From positions 1 to 9,247 of the forward strand of contig JAHDBK010000046.1 in assembly GCA_020630455.1 (NCBI GenBank): a DNA stretch of 9,247 bases, written 5' to 3'. A program made the position numbers and the translations under genes. The notes beneath the pieces are model-generated. The model saw only the letters and a list, made by a program, of their open reading frames with translations, was not told the origin of the DNA and did no database searches. Of this stretch, positions 1-7,625 are shown one piece after another (position 1 is the first letter of the stretch; every line of letters begins with the position of its first letter). The DNA is from Saprospiraceae bacterium. GTDB lineage: Bacteria; Bacteroidota; Bacteroidia; Chitinophagales; Saprospiraceae.

Positions 1-2366
1 ATCTTAAATGTGCCATTATTGAATTGTGATTTATATTTTTTATTTAAAATAAAATCAGGTAATTCAATTTCAATATCTTTATTTTCTCCTTGGTTGAACA
101 CTACAATCGCTACTTCATCAAAATATATTCTGGCGAAAGCCAAAACGTTCTCTTCTGTTTTGAGCATGTAAGTATCGCCATAAATTAATGCTAGAGAATT
201 GCGTCTAGTTTGCACCAATTTTTTCACTTTATTTCCTAGAGATTTTTCATCTTCATTCCATTGGTCTTCAAAGTACATCATCCTTCTACAATCTGGGTCT
301 CCTGCTCCTACCATTCCCATTTCATCTCCATAATAAATAACAGGAACACCAGGGACGGACATCAAAAAGGCTTGCATATTCGCCATTTTGCGATAAGCAT
401 CTTTATTTTCTACCTTGATTTCTCTTTGATAGCCTGCTTCTTTACCGTCTTCATCAAATTTGACCGCTCCACTGGCCAAGCCCATAAATCGCACTTGATC
501 ATGATTTCCAGATATATTACCCATTGTGTGATGATAGCCATAATAATCAAATGTTTCTCTCATCGCATTGCTAATTGATAAAAAAGATTCTTTATCTTTT
601 GCAAAAACATCACGAGCAGTAAAATGCAAATTAAAATCAAATTGTGAATCCATCATACCAGAATTGATATAGGAAGCAATAAGCGGATGACTCCCATAAG
701 TTTCTCCAATTTGATAAATAGGACGCTTTTCTTCTTCTATGATTTCTGTTTTTATTTTTTTAGTTAAATGTCTCCAAAATGCTTCTGGAATATGCTTGGT
801 TGCATCATGGCGATAGCCATCCAAATTGAATTTTTTTAACCAATAAAAAGCGGAATCTGCTTGTACTTTAATGACTTCGGGCTTAGACAAATCTAAGGTT
901 GGCATGAATGTATCAAACCAAGTAGTTAAGCGTTGTTCGTCCCAAATTCTGATGTTTTTACTGCCATCTGCTAAAGTGAGCGATGTCGCCCATTCTGGAT
1001 GTTCTTTATAAATGGGATGCTCTTCATGAACGTGATTACAAACATAATCTAATAATATATTGATTCCATTATCGTGAGCTGTTTTAACGAGTTCGTGCAT
1101 GTCTTCATCTGTTCCAAATCGATGGTCTATTTTGGAAGAAGAAATAGGCCAATAACCGTGATAACCAGAATAATATCTTCGAGGTTCTGGATATTCTTGA
1201 TAAGCAATGAGCGGATTTTGAGTGATTGGCGAAAGCCAAAGGGTGTTGATACCTAATTTTTCAAAATAGCCGTCATTTATTTTTTGAGTAATACCTTGTA
1301 AATCGCCTCCCATATAGTTTTGAATTGGGGTGAGTCTTTCATCTTCTACGGGTTCATCATTATCTTTATTAGCATTATTAAATCTGTCAACTAATGGAAA
1401 GTACATGACCATTGCTTCTTTATCCATTCTTTCTAAACTATTGACACTATGTAAGACATCTCCTTTTTCTAGAGGGATTTTTAAATCATTAGAAAGTCCT
1501 TTATCATTATAGGCATAAACTCTGATAAAGGAACGCTTCATTTTTGTTGCATTATTGGGAATAGTTAGGTGGATTTTTCCTTCATCTATACTATGAGGGA
1601 TAATAAAATTATTCCAATAAGCAAAGACTTCTGTAGGTTGATTCGTAAATCCAATTTCAATTTGGTGATTACCTACATTAGATGTATATAAAAAAGGTAT
1701 TTCGTTTAAAGTTGGTTTTTCAATATTGAGTAAAGAGTTGTAGCCCCCCATACCATTACTTACTTTTTCTGGATTATCGGGATCGAGTTGCCAAGCGCCA
1801 TCTACTACAATTTGGTAAGGGTAACGCCCTGGATTTAAACTCAAATTAGCTACCCACACATTGCCTTTTTTCTTCATTGGAGTATTGGCTGGATTCCAAT
1901 TATTGAGGTCGCCTACTAATTGTACTTTTTTAGGGTTTTTCCCTTCGGGAATAATGTATTTTATTTGTACTTTTTGTTTTTGAGATTTTTTAATTAATAA
2001 ATCATAATGATAACCTTTTGCCCTTAATGTTAGATTTGATAATAAAGCATTCTCTTTATCTTTGCTTGAAATTTCTAATCTTTTTTCATCTAAAAAAAAA
2101 GTGTGGGCGATGCTTTTGTCACTAAATCCAATGGAATCAATTATTAAAGGGTCTTTAAAATAATCTTCTAAATAAATGATGGTTTTTTCATCACTTAATT
2201 GGATAGGAGTAGCAAAGTTGATTGTTTCAAAATCAGTAGGAGCATTAATGCTGAACTCGTTGACGGAAGGCAGTGCTTTTTCCTCTTCATTACAAGCTTG
2301 AAAAATGATGATTATTAAAATAATAGCAATGTGTATTGGGTATTGAATTTGATTATTTTTCATCAT
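1..2366 (-). CDS. GH13 alpha-amylase family lipoprotein (3' end outside window)
   Basis: This gene encodes a surface or periplasmic enzyme of glycoside hydrolase family 13, expected to cleave alpha-1,4-glucans such as starch, glycogen or maltodextrins. About 788 codons are visible and the end lies beyond base 1. Residues 1-25 form a lipoprotein signal with a hydrophobic run and lipobox FQAC (Cys25). Residues about 134-215 resemble a CBM48/glycogen-binding E-set module (VGDLNNWNP, Trp157). The TIM barrel runs from about 320 to 700, starting at MYFPLVDRF. It shows region I DYVCNH (Asp440, His445), region II YRHDATKH (nucleophile Asp521), region III GETYG (acid/base Glu555) and region IV GNHD (Asp623), plus GYHGYW and GDPDCRRM. 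The latter resemble neopullulanase/cyclomaltodextrinase-like and SusA/SusG-like enzymes. The C-terminal beta domain has just begun at the edge. The start could be either of two adjacent ATGs (2366 or 2363). No SusC/SusD partner is visible. The family is certain; the substrate is inferred. Confidence 0.93.
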   Translation of the reverse strand, partial: MMKNNQIQYPIHIAIILIIIIFQACNEEEKALPSVNEFSINAPTDFETINFATPIQLSDEKTIIYLEDYFKDPLIIDSIGFSDKSIAHTFFLDEKRLEISSKDKENALLSNLTLRAKGYHYDLLIKKSQKQKVQIKYIIPEGKNPKKVQLVGDLNNWNPANTPMKKKGNVWVANLSLNPGRYPYQIVVDGAWQLDPDNPEKVSNGMGGYNSLLNIEKPTLNEIPFLYTSNVGNHQIEIGFTNQPTEVFAYWNNFIIPHSIDEGKIHLTIPNNATKMKRSFIRVYAYNDKGLSNDLKIPLEKGDVLHSVNSLERMDKEAMVMYFPLVDRFNNANKDNDEPVEDERLTPIQNYMGGDLQGITQKINDGYFEKLGINTLWLSPITQNPLIAYQEYPEPRRYYSGYHGYWPISSSKIDHRFGTDEDMHELVKTAHDNGINILLDYVCNHVHEEHPIYKEHPEWATSLTLADGSKNIRIWDEQRLTTWFDTFMPTLDLSKPEVIKVQADSAFYWLKKFNLDGYRHDATKHIPEAFWRHLTKKIKTEIIEEEKRPIYQIGETYGSHPLIASYINSGMMDSQFDFNLHFTARDVFAKDKESFLSISNAMRETFDYYGYHHTMGNISGNHDQVRFMGLASGAVKFDEDGKEAGYQREIKVENKDAYRKMANMQAFLMSVPGVPVIYYGDEMGMVGAGDPDCRRMMYFEDQWNEDEKSLGNKVKKLVQTRRNSLALIYGDTYMLKTEENVLAFARIYFDEVAIVVFNQGENKDIEIELPDFILNKKYKSQFNNGTFK

Positions 2367-2430
2367 AATTAGAATTGATTATTATAGTAAAATTAGTATT
2401 TTTTTATTAATAATTAAGTAAAGAGTATAC

Positions 2431-2569
2431 AGTATTGAGCATTAAGTAATTAAAATTGTATCTATTCTAACATTTTTCATTATAGATTATATATGAAAGG
2501 GTTTATAAAAATATCAGGATAACAACATCCAATAGGATATTTCTATAATTTCACTAATTGCTCAGTACT
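2431..2569. repeat. Imperfect inverted repeat bounding a 139 bp intergenic segment
   Basis: The arms are 2431-2447 (AGTATTGAGCATTAAGT) and 2553-2569 (ACTAATTGCTCAGTACT). Compared as inverted repeats they match at 14 of 17 positions and share the core TGCTCA/TGAGCA. The 105 bases between them are very AT-rich and hold no recognisable gene, only the small hairpin at 2509-2542. The segment fills most of the uvrA-amylase gap. It may be chance in AT-rich DNA, a long-range RNA pairing, or the remnant of a small non-coding element. Confidence 0.35.
2509..2542 (-). terminator. Possible weak terminator hairpin after uvrA
   Basis: Read on the minus strand, about 45 bases past the uvrA stop, AAATATC (2542-2536) pairs with GATATTT (2515-2509). 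An inner GGAT/ATCC pair closes a six-base loop, and a short T run follows. The stem is AT-rich with internal unpaired bases, so it is only a candidate. It lies in the 219 bp gap between uvrA and the amylase gene, where I could not find a convincing promoter for the amylase. Confidence 0.35.
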
Positions 2570-2585
2570 TGTAAAAACTCTTTAT

Positions 2586-5408
2586 TTAAAATTCCAATTT
2601 CAAGAATCGTCCTGTGTGGCTTTTTTTACTTTTAATGATTTGTTCTGGAGTTCCTTTAGCGACAATTGTTCCTCCTTTTCTTCCACCTTCAAGACCAACG
2701 TCAATGATGTGGTCAGCTACTTTGATGACGTCCATGTTGTGTTCAATAATGACAACAGTATTTCCTTTATCAACCAATCGTTGTATGACTTTGAGTAATT
2801 GCTGAATATCGGAAAAATGTAAACCTGTAGTTGGTTCATCAAGTATGTAAATGGTTTTACCTGTATCTCTTTTAGACAATTCTTCTGCTAGTTTGACTCG
2901 TTGTGCTTCACCACCTGATAATGTAGGGGCTGATTGTCCAAGCGTAATATAACCTAATCCTACATCATTGAGTGTTTTTACTTTTTTATAAATAGAAGGA
3001 ATATCTTTGAAGAAAGTGGTTGCTTCTTCAACCGTCATTTCTAGGACATCGGAGATAGATTTCCCCTTGTATAAAATCTCTAAAGTTTCTCTATTATATC
3101 TTTTGCCCATACAGGTTTCACAATCCACATAAACGTCAGGTAAGAAATTCATTTCTATGACTCTTTGACCACCTCCTTGGCAGACTTCACATCGTCCTCC
3201 TTTGACATTAAATGAAAAACGCCCTACTTTATAGCCTCTTATTTTGGCTTCAGGAATGTTTGCATAGAGTTTGCGAATGTGGTCGAACAATTTAATATAT
3301 GTAGCGGGATTAGAACGAGGGGTTCGACCAATAGGCGATTGGTCAATTTCTATAACTTTATCAAGATGTTCTAAACCTTCTATTTTTTTATACTCTAGTG
3401 CTTTCTTTTTGCTTTTATAAAAATGTTGTCTTAAAATAGGGTAAAGCGTTTCGTTGATAAGACTAGATTTACCACTACCTGAAACACCCGTTACACAAGT
3501 CAGTGTACCTAAAGGAATTTCAATATTGACATTTTTGAGATTATTACCTTTAGCTCCGTAGAGTTTCAAATAATTACCATTGCCTATTCTTCTGTTTTTA
3601 GGTATTTCTATTTTAGAATTATTATTCAAATAATTAGCTGTAATAGTATCTTGTTCTAGGAATGTACTTGGGTGACCTTGTCCAACTAATTGTCCGCCGT
3701 GCTTGCCTGCTCCTGGTCCCAAATCTATTAAATAATCCGATGCCAACATGATGTCTTTATCGTGTTCAACAACGATAACTGAATTTCCAATCTTAGCGAG
3801 TTGTTGAAGGGCCTCAATCAGTTTTTGATTATCTCTTTGGTGCAATCCGATACTGGGTTCATCTAAAATATAAGTAACACCAGTAAGTTGAGAACCAATT
3901 TGAGTAGCTAGACGAATGCGTTGAGCTTCGCCACCAGACAATGTCGCAGCAGGTCGATTCAAGGTCAAATAATCCAAGCCTACATGGAGTAAAAATCCAA
4001 TACGCAATTTGATTTCTTTTATAATATCTTTAGCAATTGCCCATTTTCTTTCAGAAAAATATTCTTCTAAACTTTCTACCCAATCTTGTAATTCATACAA
4101 GTCCATTTCAGTCAAGTCGAATATGTTTTTTTGGTCTAATTTAAAATGAAGTGATTCTTTTTTTAGACGTTGACCATTACACGTTTCGCATTTGTTTTCA
4201 GACATGTATTTTGCTGCCCAACGCCTTACGCCTTCAGAAGAAGTGTCGTCATGCCAACGCTTAATCATATTAATTAAACCTTCATGACTAATAGCGTTTG
4301 AATAGCCTTTTTTTTCTTTTTTCTTTTTATTACCATGTAAGATGTGTTCAAGAGCATCTTTAGGTATCTTTTGAATAGGAGTATCTAGTGAAAATCCGTA
4401 CTCTTTTGCTATCTTTTTAATTTGTTTAAATGTGATATTATCCCTTTCTTTTCCAATTGGAGCTATGCCTTCTTCTTGAATACTTTTCGTATCATCAGGT
4501 ATTACTAATTTTAAGTCCACTTCTTGAATACGACCAAGTCCTTTACAATTGGGACAAGCACCATAAGGCGAATTAAAAGAGAAAGAATTGGGAGAAGGTT
4601 CTTCATAAGATATACCTGTATCTAAACACATAAGATTTTTTGAAAATTGGTACATTTTGTCTTCTTCTAAGTCATGAAGCATGATGAGACCATTACCCAA
4701 TTTTAAAGCCATTCTCAAAGCATTTATTATTCTTGTTTTTCGTCCTTCTTGTACCTTAATTCTATCAATAACTAATTCTATATCATGTACTTTATATCTA
4801 TCAACATGAAGATTAGGAATAAGGTCTATGATTTCATTATCTACCCGAATTTTTGTATATCCCTGTTTGCGATATTGGTCAAAAAGTTCTCTATAATGTC
4901 CTTTTCTCCCTCTAACTAGAGGAGCTAATAATACTATTTTTCTATTATTAAAATTATCAAAAATATGATTCACTATTTGTTCTTCTGTGAATTGAACCAT
5001 TTTCTTTCCTGTCTCAAAAGAGTATGCTTCTCCAGCTCTAGCAAATAACAATCTTAGGAAATCATATACTTCTGTCACTGTACCAACAGTTGAGCGGGGG
5101 TTTCTTCCTGTTGTTTTTTGTTCAATTGAAATAACGGGGCTTAGACCGTCGATTTTCTCTACATCAGGACGTTCTAAATCTCCAATAAATTGTCGTGCAT
5201 AAGTCGAAAAAGTTTCCATATATCTTCTTTGCCCCTCCGCATATATAGTATCAAAAGCTAAAGATGATTTTCCACTACCAGAAATACCTGTAATTACAAC
5301 TAGACAATTCCTAGGGATTGATACATTAATTTCTTTGAGATTATGCTCTTTTGCACCCAATACATTAATATTAGAATTGTCTATTTTTTTAAATTTATTT
5401 TTTTTCAT
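2586..5408 (-). CDS. uvrA: Excinuclease ABC subunit A (UvrA)
   Basis: UvrA is the damage-sensing ATPase of nucleotide excision repair; as a dimer it loads UvrB onto damaged DNA. The protein is 940 residues, the same length as the E. coli enzyme, and looks intact. The first ABC module has Walker A GISGSGKSS (41-49), a zinc-finger pair CPNC (Cys285/288) and CETC (Cys407/410), and signature LSGGEAQR (from 490) followed by ILDEPSIGLH. The second has Walker A GVSGSGKSS (641-649), the DNA-binding zinc finger with Cys740, Cys743, Cys763 and Cys766, and signature LSGGEAQR (from 830) followed by ILDEPTTGLH. ARAGEAYSF replaces the Cys-containing stretch seen at this place in the E. coli protein, probably a lineage trait. 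The gene stands alone, divergent from the M48-like lipoprotein, with uvrB not in view. A 20 bp palindrome lies 12 bases before its ATG. No E. coli-type LexA box is seen. Confidence 0.97.
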   Translation of the reverse strand: MKKNKFKKIDNSNINVLGAKEHNLKEINVSIPRNCLVVITGISGSGKSSLAFDTIYAEGQRRYMETFSTYARQFIGDLERPDVEKIDGLSPVISIEQKTTGRNPRSTVGTVTEVYDFLRLLFARAGEAYSFETGKKMVQFTEEQIVNHIFDNFNNRKIVLLAPLVRGRKGHYRELFDQYRKQGYTKIRVDNEIIDLIPNLHVDRYKVHDIELVIDRIKVQEGRKTRIINALRMALKLGNGLIMLHDLEEDKMYQFSKNLMCLDTGISYEEPSPNSFSFNSPYGACPNCKGLGRIQEVDLKLVIPDDTKSIQEEGIAPIGKERDNITFKQIKKIAKEYGFSLDTPIQKIPKDALEHILHGNKKKKEKKGYSNAISHEGLINMIKRWHDDTSSEGVRRWAAKYMSENKCETCNGQRLKKESLHFKLDQKNIFDLTEMDLYELQDWVESLEEYFSERKWAIAKDIIKEIKLRIGFLLHVGLDYLTLNRPAATLSGGEAQRIRLATQIGSQLTGVTYILDEPSIGLHQRDNQKLIEALQQLAKIGNSVIVVEHDKDIMLASDYLIDLGPGAGKHGGQLVGQGHPSTFLEQDTITANYLNNNSKIEIPKNRRIGNGNYLKLYGAKGNNLKNVNIEIPLGTLTCVTGVSGSGKSSLINETLYPILRQHFYKSKKKALEYKKIEGLEHLDKVIEIDQSPIGRTPRSNPATYIKLFDHIRKLYANIPEAKIRGYKVGRFSFNVKGGRCEVCQGGGQRVIEMNFLPDVYVDCETCMGKRYNRETLEILYKGKSISDVLEMTVEEATTFFKDIPSIYKKVKTLNDVGLGYITLGQSAPTLSGGEAQRVKLAEELSKRDTGKTIYILDEPTTGLHFSDIQQLLKVIQRLVDKGNTVVIIEHNMDVIKVADHIIDVGLEGGRKGGTIVAKGTPEQIIKSKKSHTGRFLKLEF

Positions 5409-5420
5409 ATTTAATGAAAA

Positions 5421-5440
5421 TTATTATATTTGTATAATAA
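5421..5440. promoter_or_regulatory. Perfect palindrome just upstream of uvrA (candidate operator)
   Basis: TTATTATA and TATAATAA are perfect 8 bp inverted arms around TTTG, ending 12 bases before the uvrA start codon. The central ten bases TATTTGTATA recur in the palindrome upstream of lpxD (8716-8733). The position would suit a repressor site or a hairpin in the uvrA leader. AT-rich palindromes arise easily by chance, so function is unproven. Confidence 0.4.
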
Positions 5441-5507
5441 ATATATGTTTATTGCTGTAAATCAACTAATACGCAAAAAACTATTTTTTAAGCCAAAATA
5501 AATATCG

Positions 5508-5547
5508 CTAAAACTGTTGATTATCAATTAGTTTTGGTATAATTTTT
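5508..5547 (+). promoter_or_regulatory. Possible promoter with overlapping dyad for the first M48-like lipoprotein gene
   Basis: TTG at 5517-5519 is followed after 20 bases by AATTTTTG at 5540-5547, one mismatch from the Bacteroidota -7 consensus TAnnTTTG. Transcription would start near 5553, leaving a leader of about 105 bases. A dyad overlaps it: CTAAAACT (5508-5515) pairs with AGTTTTGG (5530-5537), allowing one G-T pair, with TTGA/TCAA inside. This could be an operator. It is the best candidate in the uvrA-lipoprotein gap but weak. Confidence 0.3.
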
Positions 5548-5657
5548 GCAGGTATTTTATAGTTAAATTGTGTTGAAATTTATTTACAAAAAACTGTATT
5601 TTTTTTCAATAATTAACTCAACAAATAATACAATCTTGTTCAAAAATAAGTTTAACT

Positions 5658-6560
5658 ATGTCGAACCTAAAATTTAGAATATCAAAGTTAAGTATAATCT
5701 GCTTATTATCTCTTATGTTTTTCACTAAATGTAATGAGCCTGTACCTTACGAAATGTACAACCCAATCATGACGGCTCAAAATGAAAGAGATTTAGGAGA
5801 TAGGCTTTCAGAAATCATAAAAGGCAACAGCAGTGTCTTCCCTATTTTAGATAGACAAGAATATCCTGATTTATACCGATATTTAGACATCATGATGAAT
5901 ATGGTTTTAATTAATACTAAAATTAAAAACAAATTCAACTGGGAAATCTTCGTATACCACGACGATATGAGTAGAAACATTTACACTTTACCTGGAGGTA
6001 AAATTGTAATTACAACGGGGATGCTAAAATATTTGAGGGGAGAGTATCAATTATTCGCCCTAGTTGCCCACGAAGCATTTTACACTGATAGAAAAGACCA
6101 AAGCAGCGAAAGTGAACTCAGCGTTATTATGAGGAAATACAAAGAGGAATTTGCTAAAAACGTAGGAACCAAGATATTCATAGATTTAATCCAAAATGAA
6201 GCCAATACAGAACAAGATGGAATAGACATGATAATTCATGCAAAAGATGTCCTTATGGACCAATGGGATGTTTTCAGTGCTGATGATTTTGCGATGCAAA
6301 CTATTTGTGAAAATTATTTATATGCTAGCAATGGCATCAAAGAGGTAATAATAGACATAGAACAACAATCAATTGATGATTTCCAGTGGTTATTGAATCG
6401 TCCACCAGGGGCTTCTTCTTGGTCTAGTGCCAATGAATACCAAGATTATTCTAGAGATTTGAGAATAGATAATTTTGACACTTGGATTTCTGACTGTGGC
6501 TCTGAAAATATTCAAATGAACAACAATAATTACGCTGACATTATTCAAATGCTACCTTAA
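5658..6560 (+). CDS. M48-like lipoprotein, probable inactive peptidase (copy 1)
   Basis: This is a 300-residue lipoprotein with a signal ending in FTKC (Cys25), so probably anchored in the outer membrane facing the periplasm. The remainder follows the order of secreted M48 metallopeptidases: an N-terminal helix NERDLGDRL, an LPGGK strand (111-115), GMLKYL, then the active-site helix AHEAFY (His138, Glu139). The usual HExxH has become HEAFY, so the second zinc histidine is Tyr142. The later ExxAD motif appears as VFSAD (Val205 where the third ligand Glu is expected, Ala208-Asp209). A downstream NRPP stands where active members have a His-Pro motif. Loss of two of three ligands argues against zinc peptidase activity; a scaffold, chaperone or inhibitor role is a guess. 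Cys217 and Cys280 are conserved in copy 2 and could form a disulfide. The gene is followed 169 bp later by its paralogue. Confidence 0.85.
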   Translation: MSNLKFRISKLSIICLLSLMFFTKCNEPVPYEMYNPIMTAQNERDLGDRLSEIIKGNSSVFPILDRQEYPDLYRYLDIMMNMVLINTKIKNKFNWEIFVYHDDMSRNIYTLPGGKIVITTGMLKYLRGEYQLFALVAHEAFYTDRKDQSSESELSVIMRKYKEEFAKNVGTKIFIDLIQNEANTEQDGIDMIIHAKDVLMDQWDVFSADDFAMQTICENYLYASNGIKEVIIDIEQQSIDDFQWLLNRPPGASSWSSANEYQDYSRDLRIDNFDTWISDCGSENIQMNNNNYADIIQMLP

Positions 6561-6579
6561 TTTTACAATCCATTTACAC

Positions 6580-6602
6580 AAAATGTTGTTAACAAACATT
6601 TT
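6580..6602 (+). terminator. Possible terminator hairpin after the first M48-like lipoprotein gene
   Basis: Arms AAAATGTT (6580-6587) and AACATTTT (6595-6602) form a perfect 8 bp stem with a seven-base loop, 19 bases past the stop codon. The 3' arm ends in four T residues. The stem has only one G-C pair, so termination would be inefficient, but the position is right. The loop region also contains the palindrome TTGTTAACAA. Confidence 0.4.
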
Positions 6603-6628
6603 ATAACGATTGTTTTAACTCATTATTT

Positions 6629-6659
6629 TTTAAAATCTTGATTTAATTTCTTATCTTTG
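6629..6659 (+). promoter_or_regulatory. Bacteroidota-type promoter for the second M48-like lipoprotein gene
   Basis: TATCTTTG at 6652-6659 matches the Bacteroidota housekeeping -7 consensus TAnnTTTG exactly. TTTA at 6629-6632, 19 bases upstream, is one base off the usual TTTG -33 element. The predicted transcription start is near 6664-6667, giving a purine-rich leader of about 64 bases with no Shine-Dalgarno sequence. It implies that the two tandem paralogues can be transcribed separately. Confidence 0.55.
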
Positions 6660-6665
6660 AAAAGT

Positions 6666-6681
6666 TTCTGGAAACAGAAAA
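6666..6681 (+). other. 5' leader hairpin with GNRA-type loop
   Basis: TTTCTG (6666-6671) and CAGAAA (6676-6681) pair perfectly around the loop GAAA, a GNRA tetraloop in RNA. It sits at or next to the predicted transcription start of the second M48-like lipoprotein gene, so the mRNA would begin with a small capped stem. Such 5' stems can slow decay from the 5' end. The stem is short and folding was not computed. Confidence 0.4.
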
Positions 6682-6729
6682 ACATAGAAAAGTAAAGAAA
6701 GCAAAGAACAAAACTATACTACAACAAAA

Positions 6730-7605
6730 ATGAGGGGGTATAAATTTACTACTAAAATTCCACTAATATACATACTAATACTGTTCTCGGTATTCCATAA
6801 CTCCTGTAGAGATGTCAATCCTGACGAAATTAATCCTACAATGACTGTACAAAACGAACGTGAACTTGGGGATCGTTTGTATGAGGTTGTTACTGCTCAG
6901 TCCAATTATTTATCTCCTAATGATTATCCACAGCTTTATGGTTATTTAACGACTGTGACTTCTATGGTTAAAACTCAAACGAAAATTATTAATGAATTTG
7001 ATTGGGAGCCTATTGTTTTAGAAGACAATGAATTAAATGCTTATATGTTACCAGGTGGTAAATTTGTAATTACTTCAGAAATGCTCAAGTTTATAGAAAG
7101 TGGTCACCAGTTATTTTCTTTAATGGCTCATGACAGCTATTATGTTGATAGAGAAAACCAAAATAGTCGTTACAATTTAAGCATTATAATGGAAAAACTA
7201 AAAGATAAAGTAAATGAAGAAGGATACGGAACAAGCATTTTTATTGACATGATAAATGGAAGTGATGTGATGCTGAATGAGGTGTTAGGGTATTTATCTA
7301 AAATGAGTTATAATGCAGAATTGGTTTTTGAGGCAGATGAATATACATCTCAAATGATTTGCGAAAACTTTCTTTTCAGTCCTCAAGGCACTCAAGAAAT
7401 TTTATTTAAAGCAGCGAATCAAGCTCAAGGTTACAAAATTAATTGGTTAGAAAATCGTCCGCCTTGCCAAGCAGTTGATGCTACTGCTCCATATAGTTTC
7501 AATGACAGAAAAAACACTTTAAATGATTTAGCAGCTTATTGTGGCGACAATAATGTCGTAACTAATCAAACACAATATATAGATGTGATTTCAACTTTAC
7601 CTTAG
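6730..7605 (+). CDS. M48-like lipoprotein, probable inactive peptidase (copy 2)
   Basis: This 291-residue lipoprotein is clearly paralogous to the gene before it. Its signal ends in HNSC (Cys26). Shared blocks include NPxMTxQNERxLGDRL, LPGGK (107-111), QLF and RPP, and the protein likewise ends in LP. The active-site motif is more degraded: AHDSYY (His134, Asp135, Tyr138) replaces HExxH, losing the catalytic Glu as well as the second zinc His. The later motif is VFEAD, with Val199 where the third zinc ligand would be and Ala202-Asp203 kept. Cys211 and Cys271 match the Cys pair of copy 1; Cys246 is extra. Hydrolysis by the usual zinc mechanism looks impossible. The start follows an A-rich leader behind an exact TAnnTTTG promoter. 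The stop lies 20 bp from the convergent lpxD stop. The fold assignment rests on motif order, not on a search; the biological role is unknown. Confidence 0.85.
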   Translation: MRGYKFTTKIPLIYILILFSVFHNSCRDVNPDEINPTMTVQNERELGDRLYEVVTAQSNYLSPNDYPQLYGYLTTVTSMVKTQTKIINEFDWEPIVLEDNELNAYMLPGGKFVITSEMLKFIESGHQLFSLMAHDSYYVDRENQNSRYNLSIIMEKLKDKVNEEGYGTSIFIDMINGSDVMLNEVLGYLSKMSYNAELVFEADEYTSQMICENFLFSPQGTQEILFKAANQAQGYKINWLENRPPCQAVDATAPYSFNDRKNTLNDLAAYCGDNNVVTNQTQYIDVISTLP

Positions 7606-7625
7606 AGTATGTTTAAAATATATTT

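Noticed and set aside
261..1512. Plus-strand open frames of 60-105 codons in the left part of the window
   Set aside because: They lie antisense to the amylase reading frame, whose conserved GH13 motifs continue through the whole stretch; the products resemble nothing.
1..5408. uvrA and the amylase gene as one operon
   Set aside because: They share a strand, but the 219 bp gap holds a possible terminator, and the functions are unrelated.
5409..5657. LexA/SOS box for uvrA
   Set aside because: No CTGT-N8-ACAG-like site is present; the palindrome at 5421-5440 does not match that consensus.
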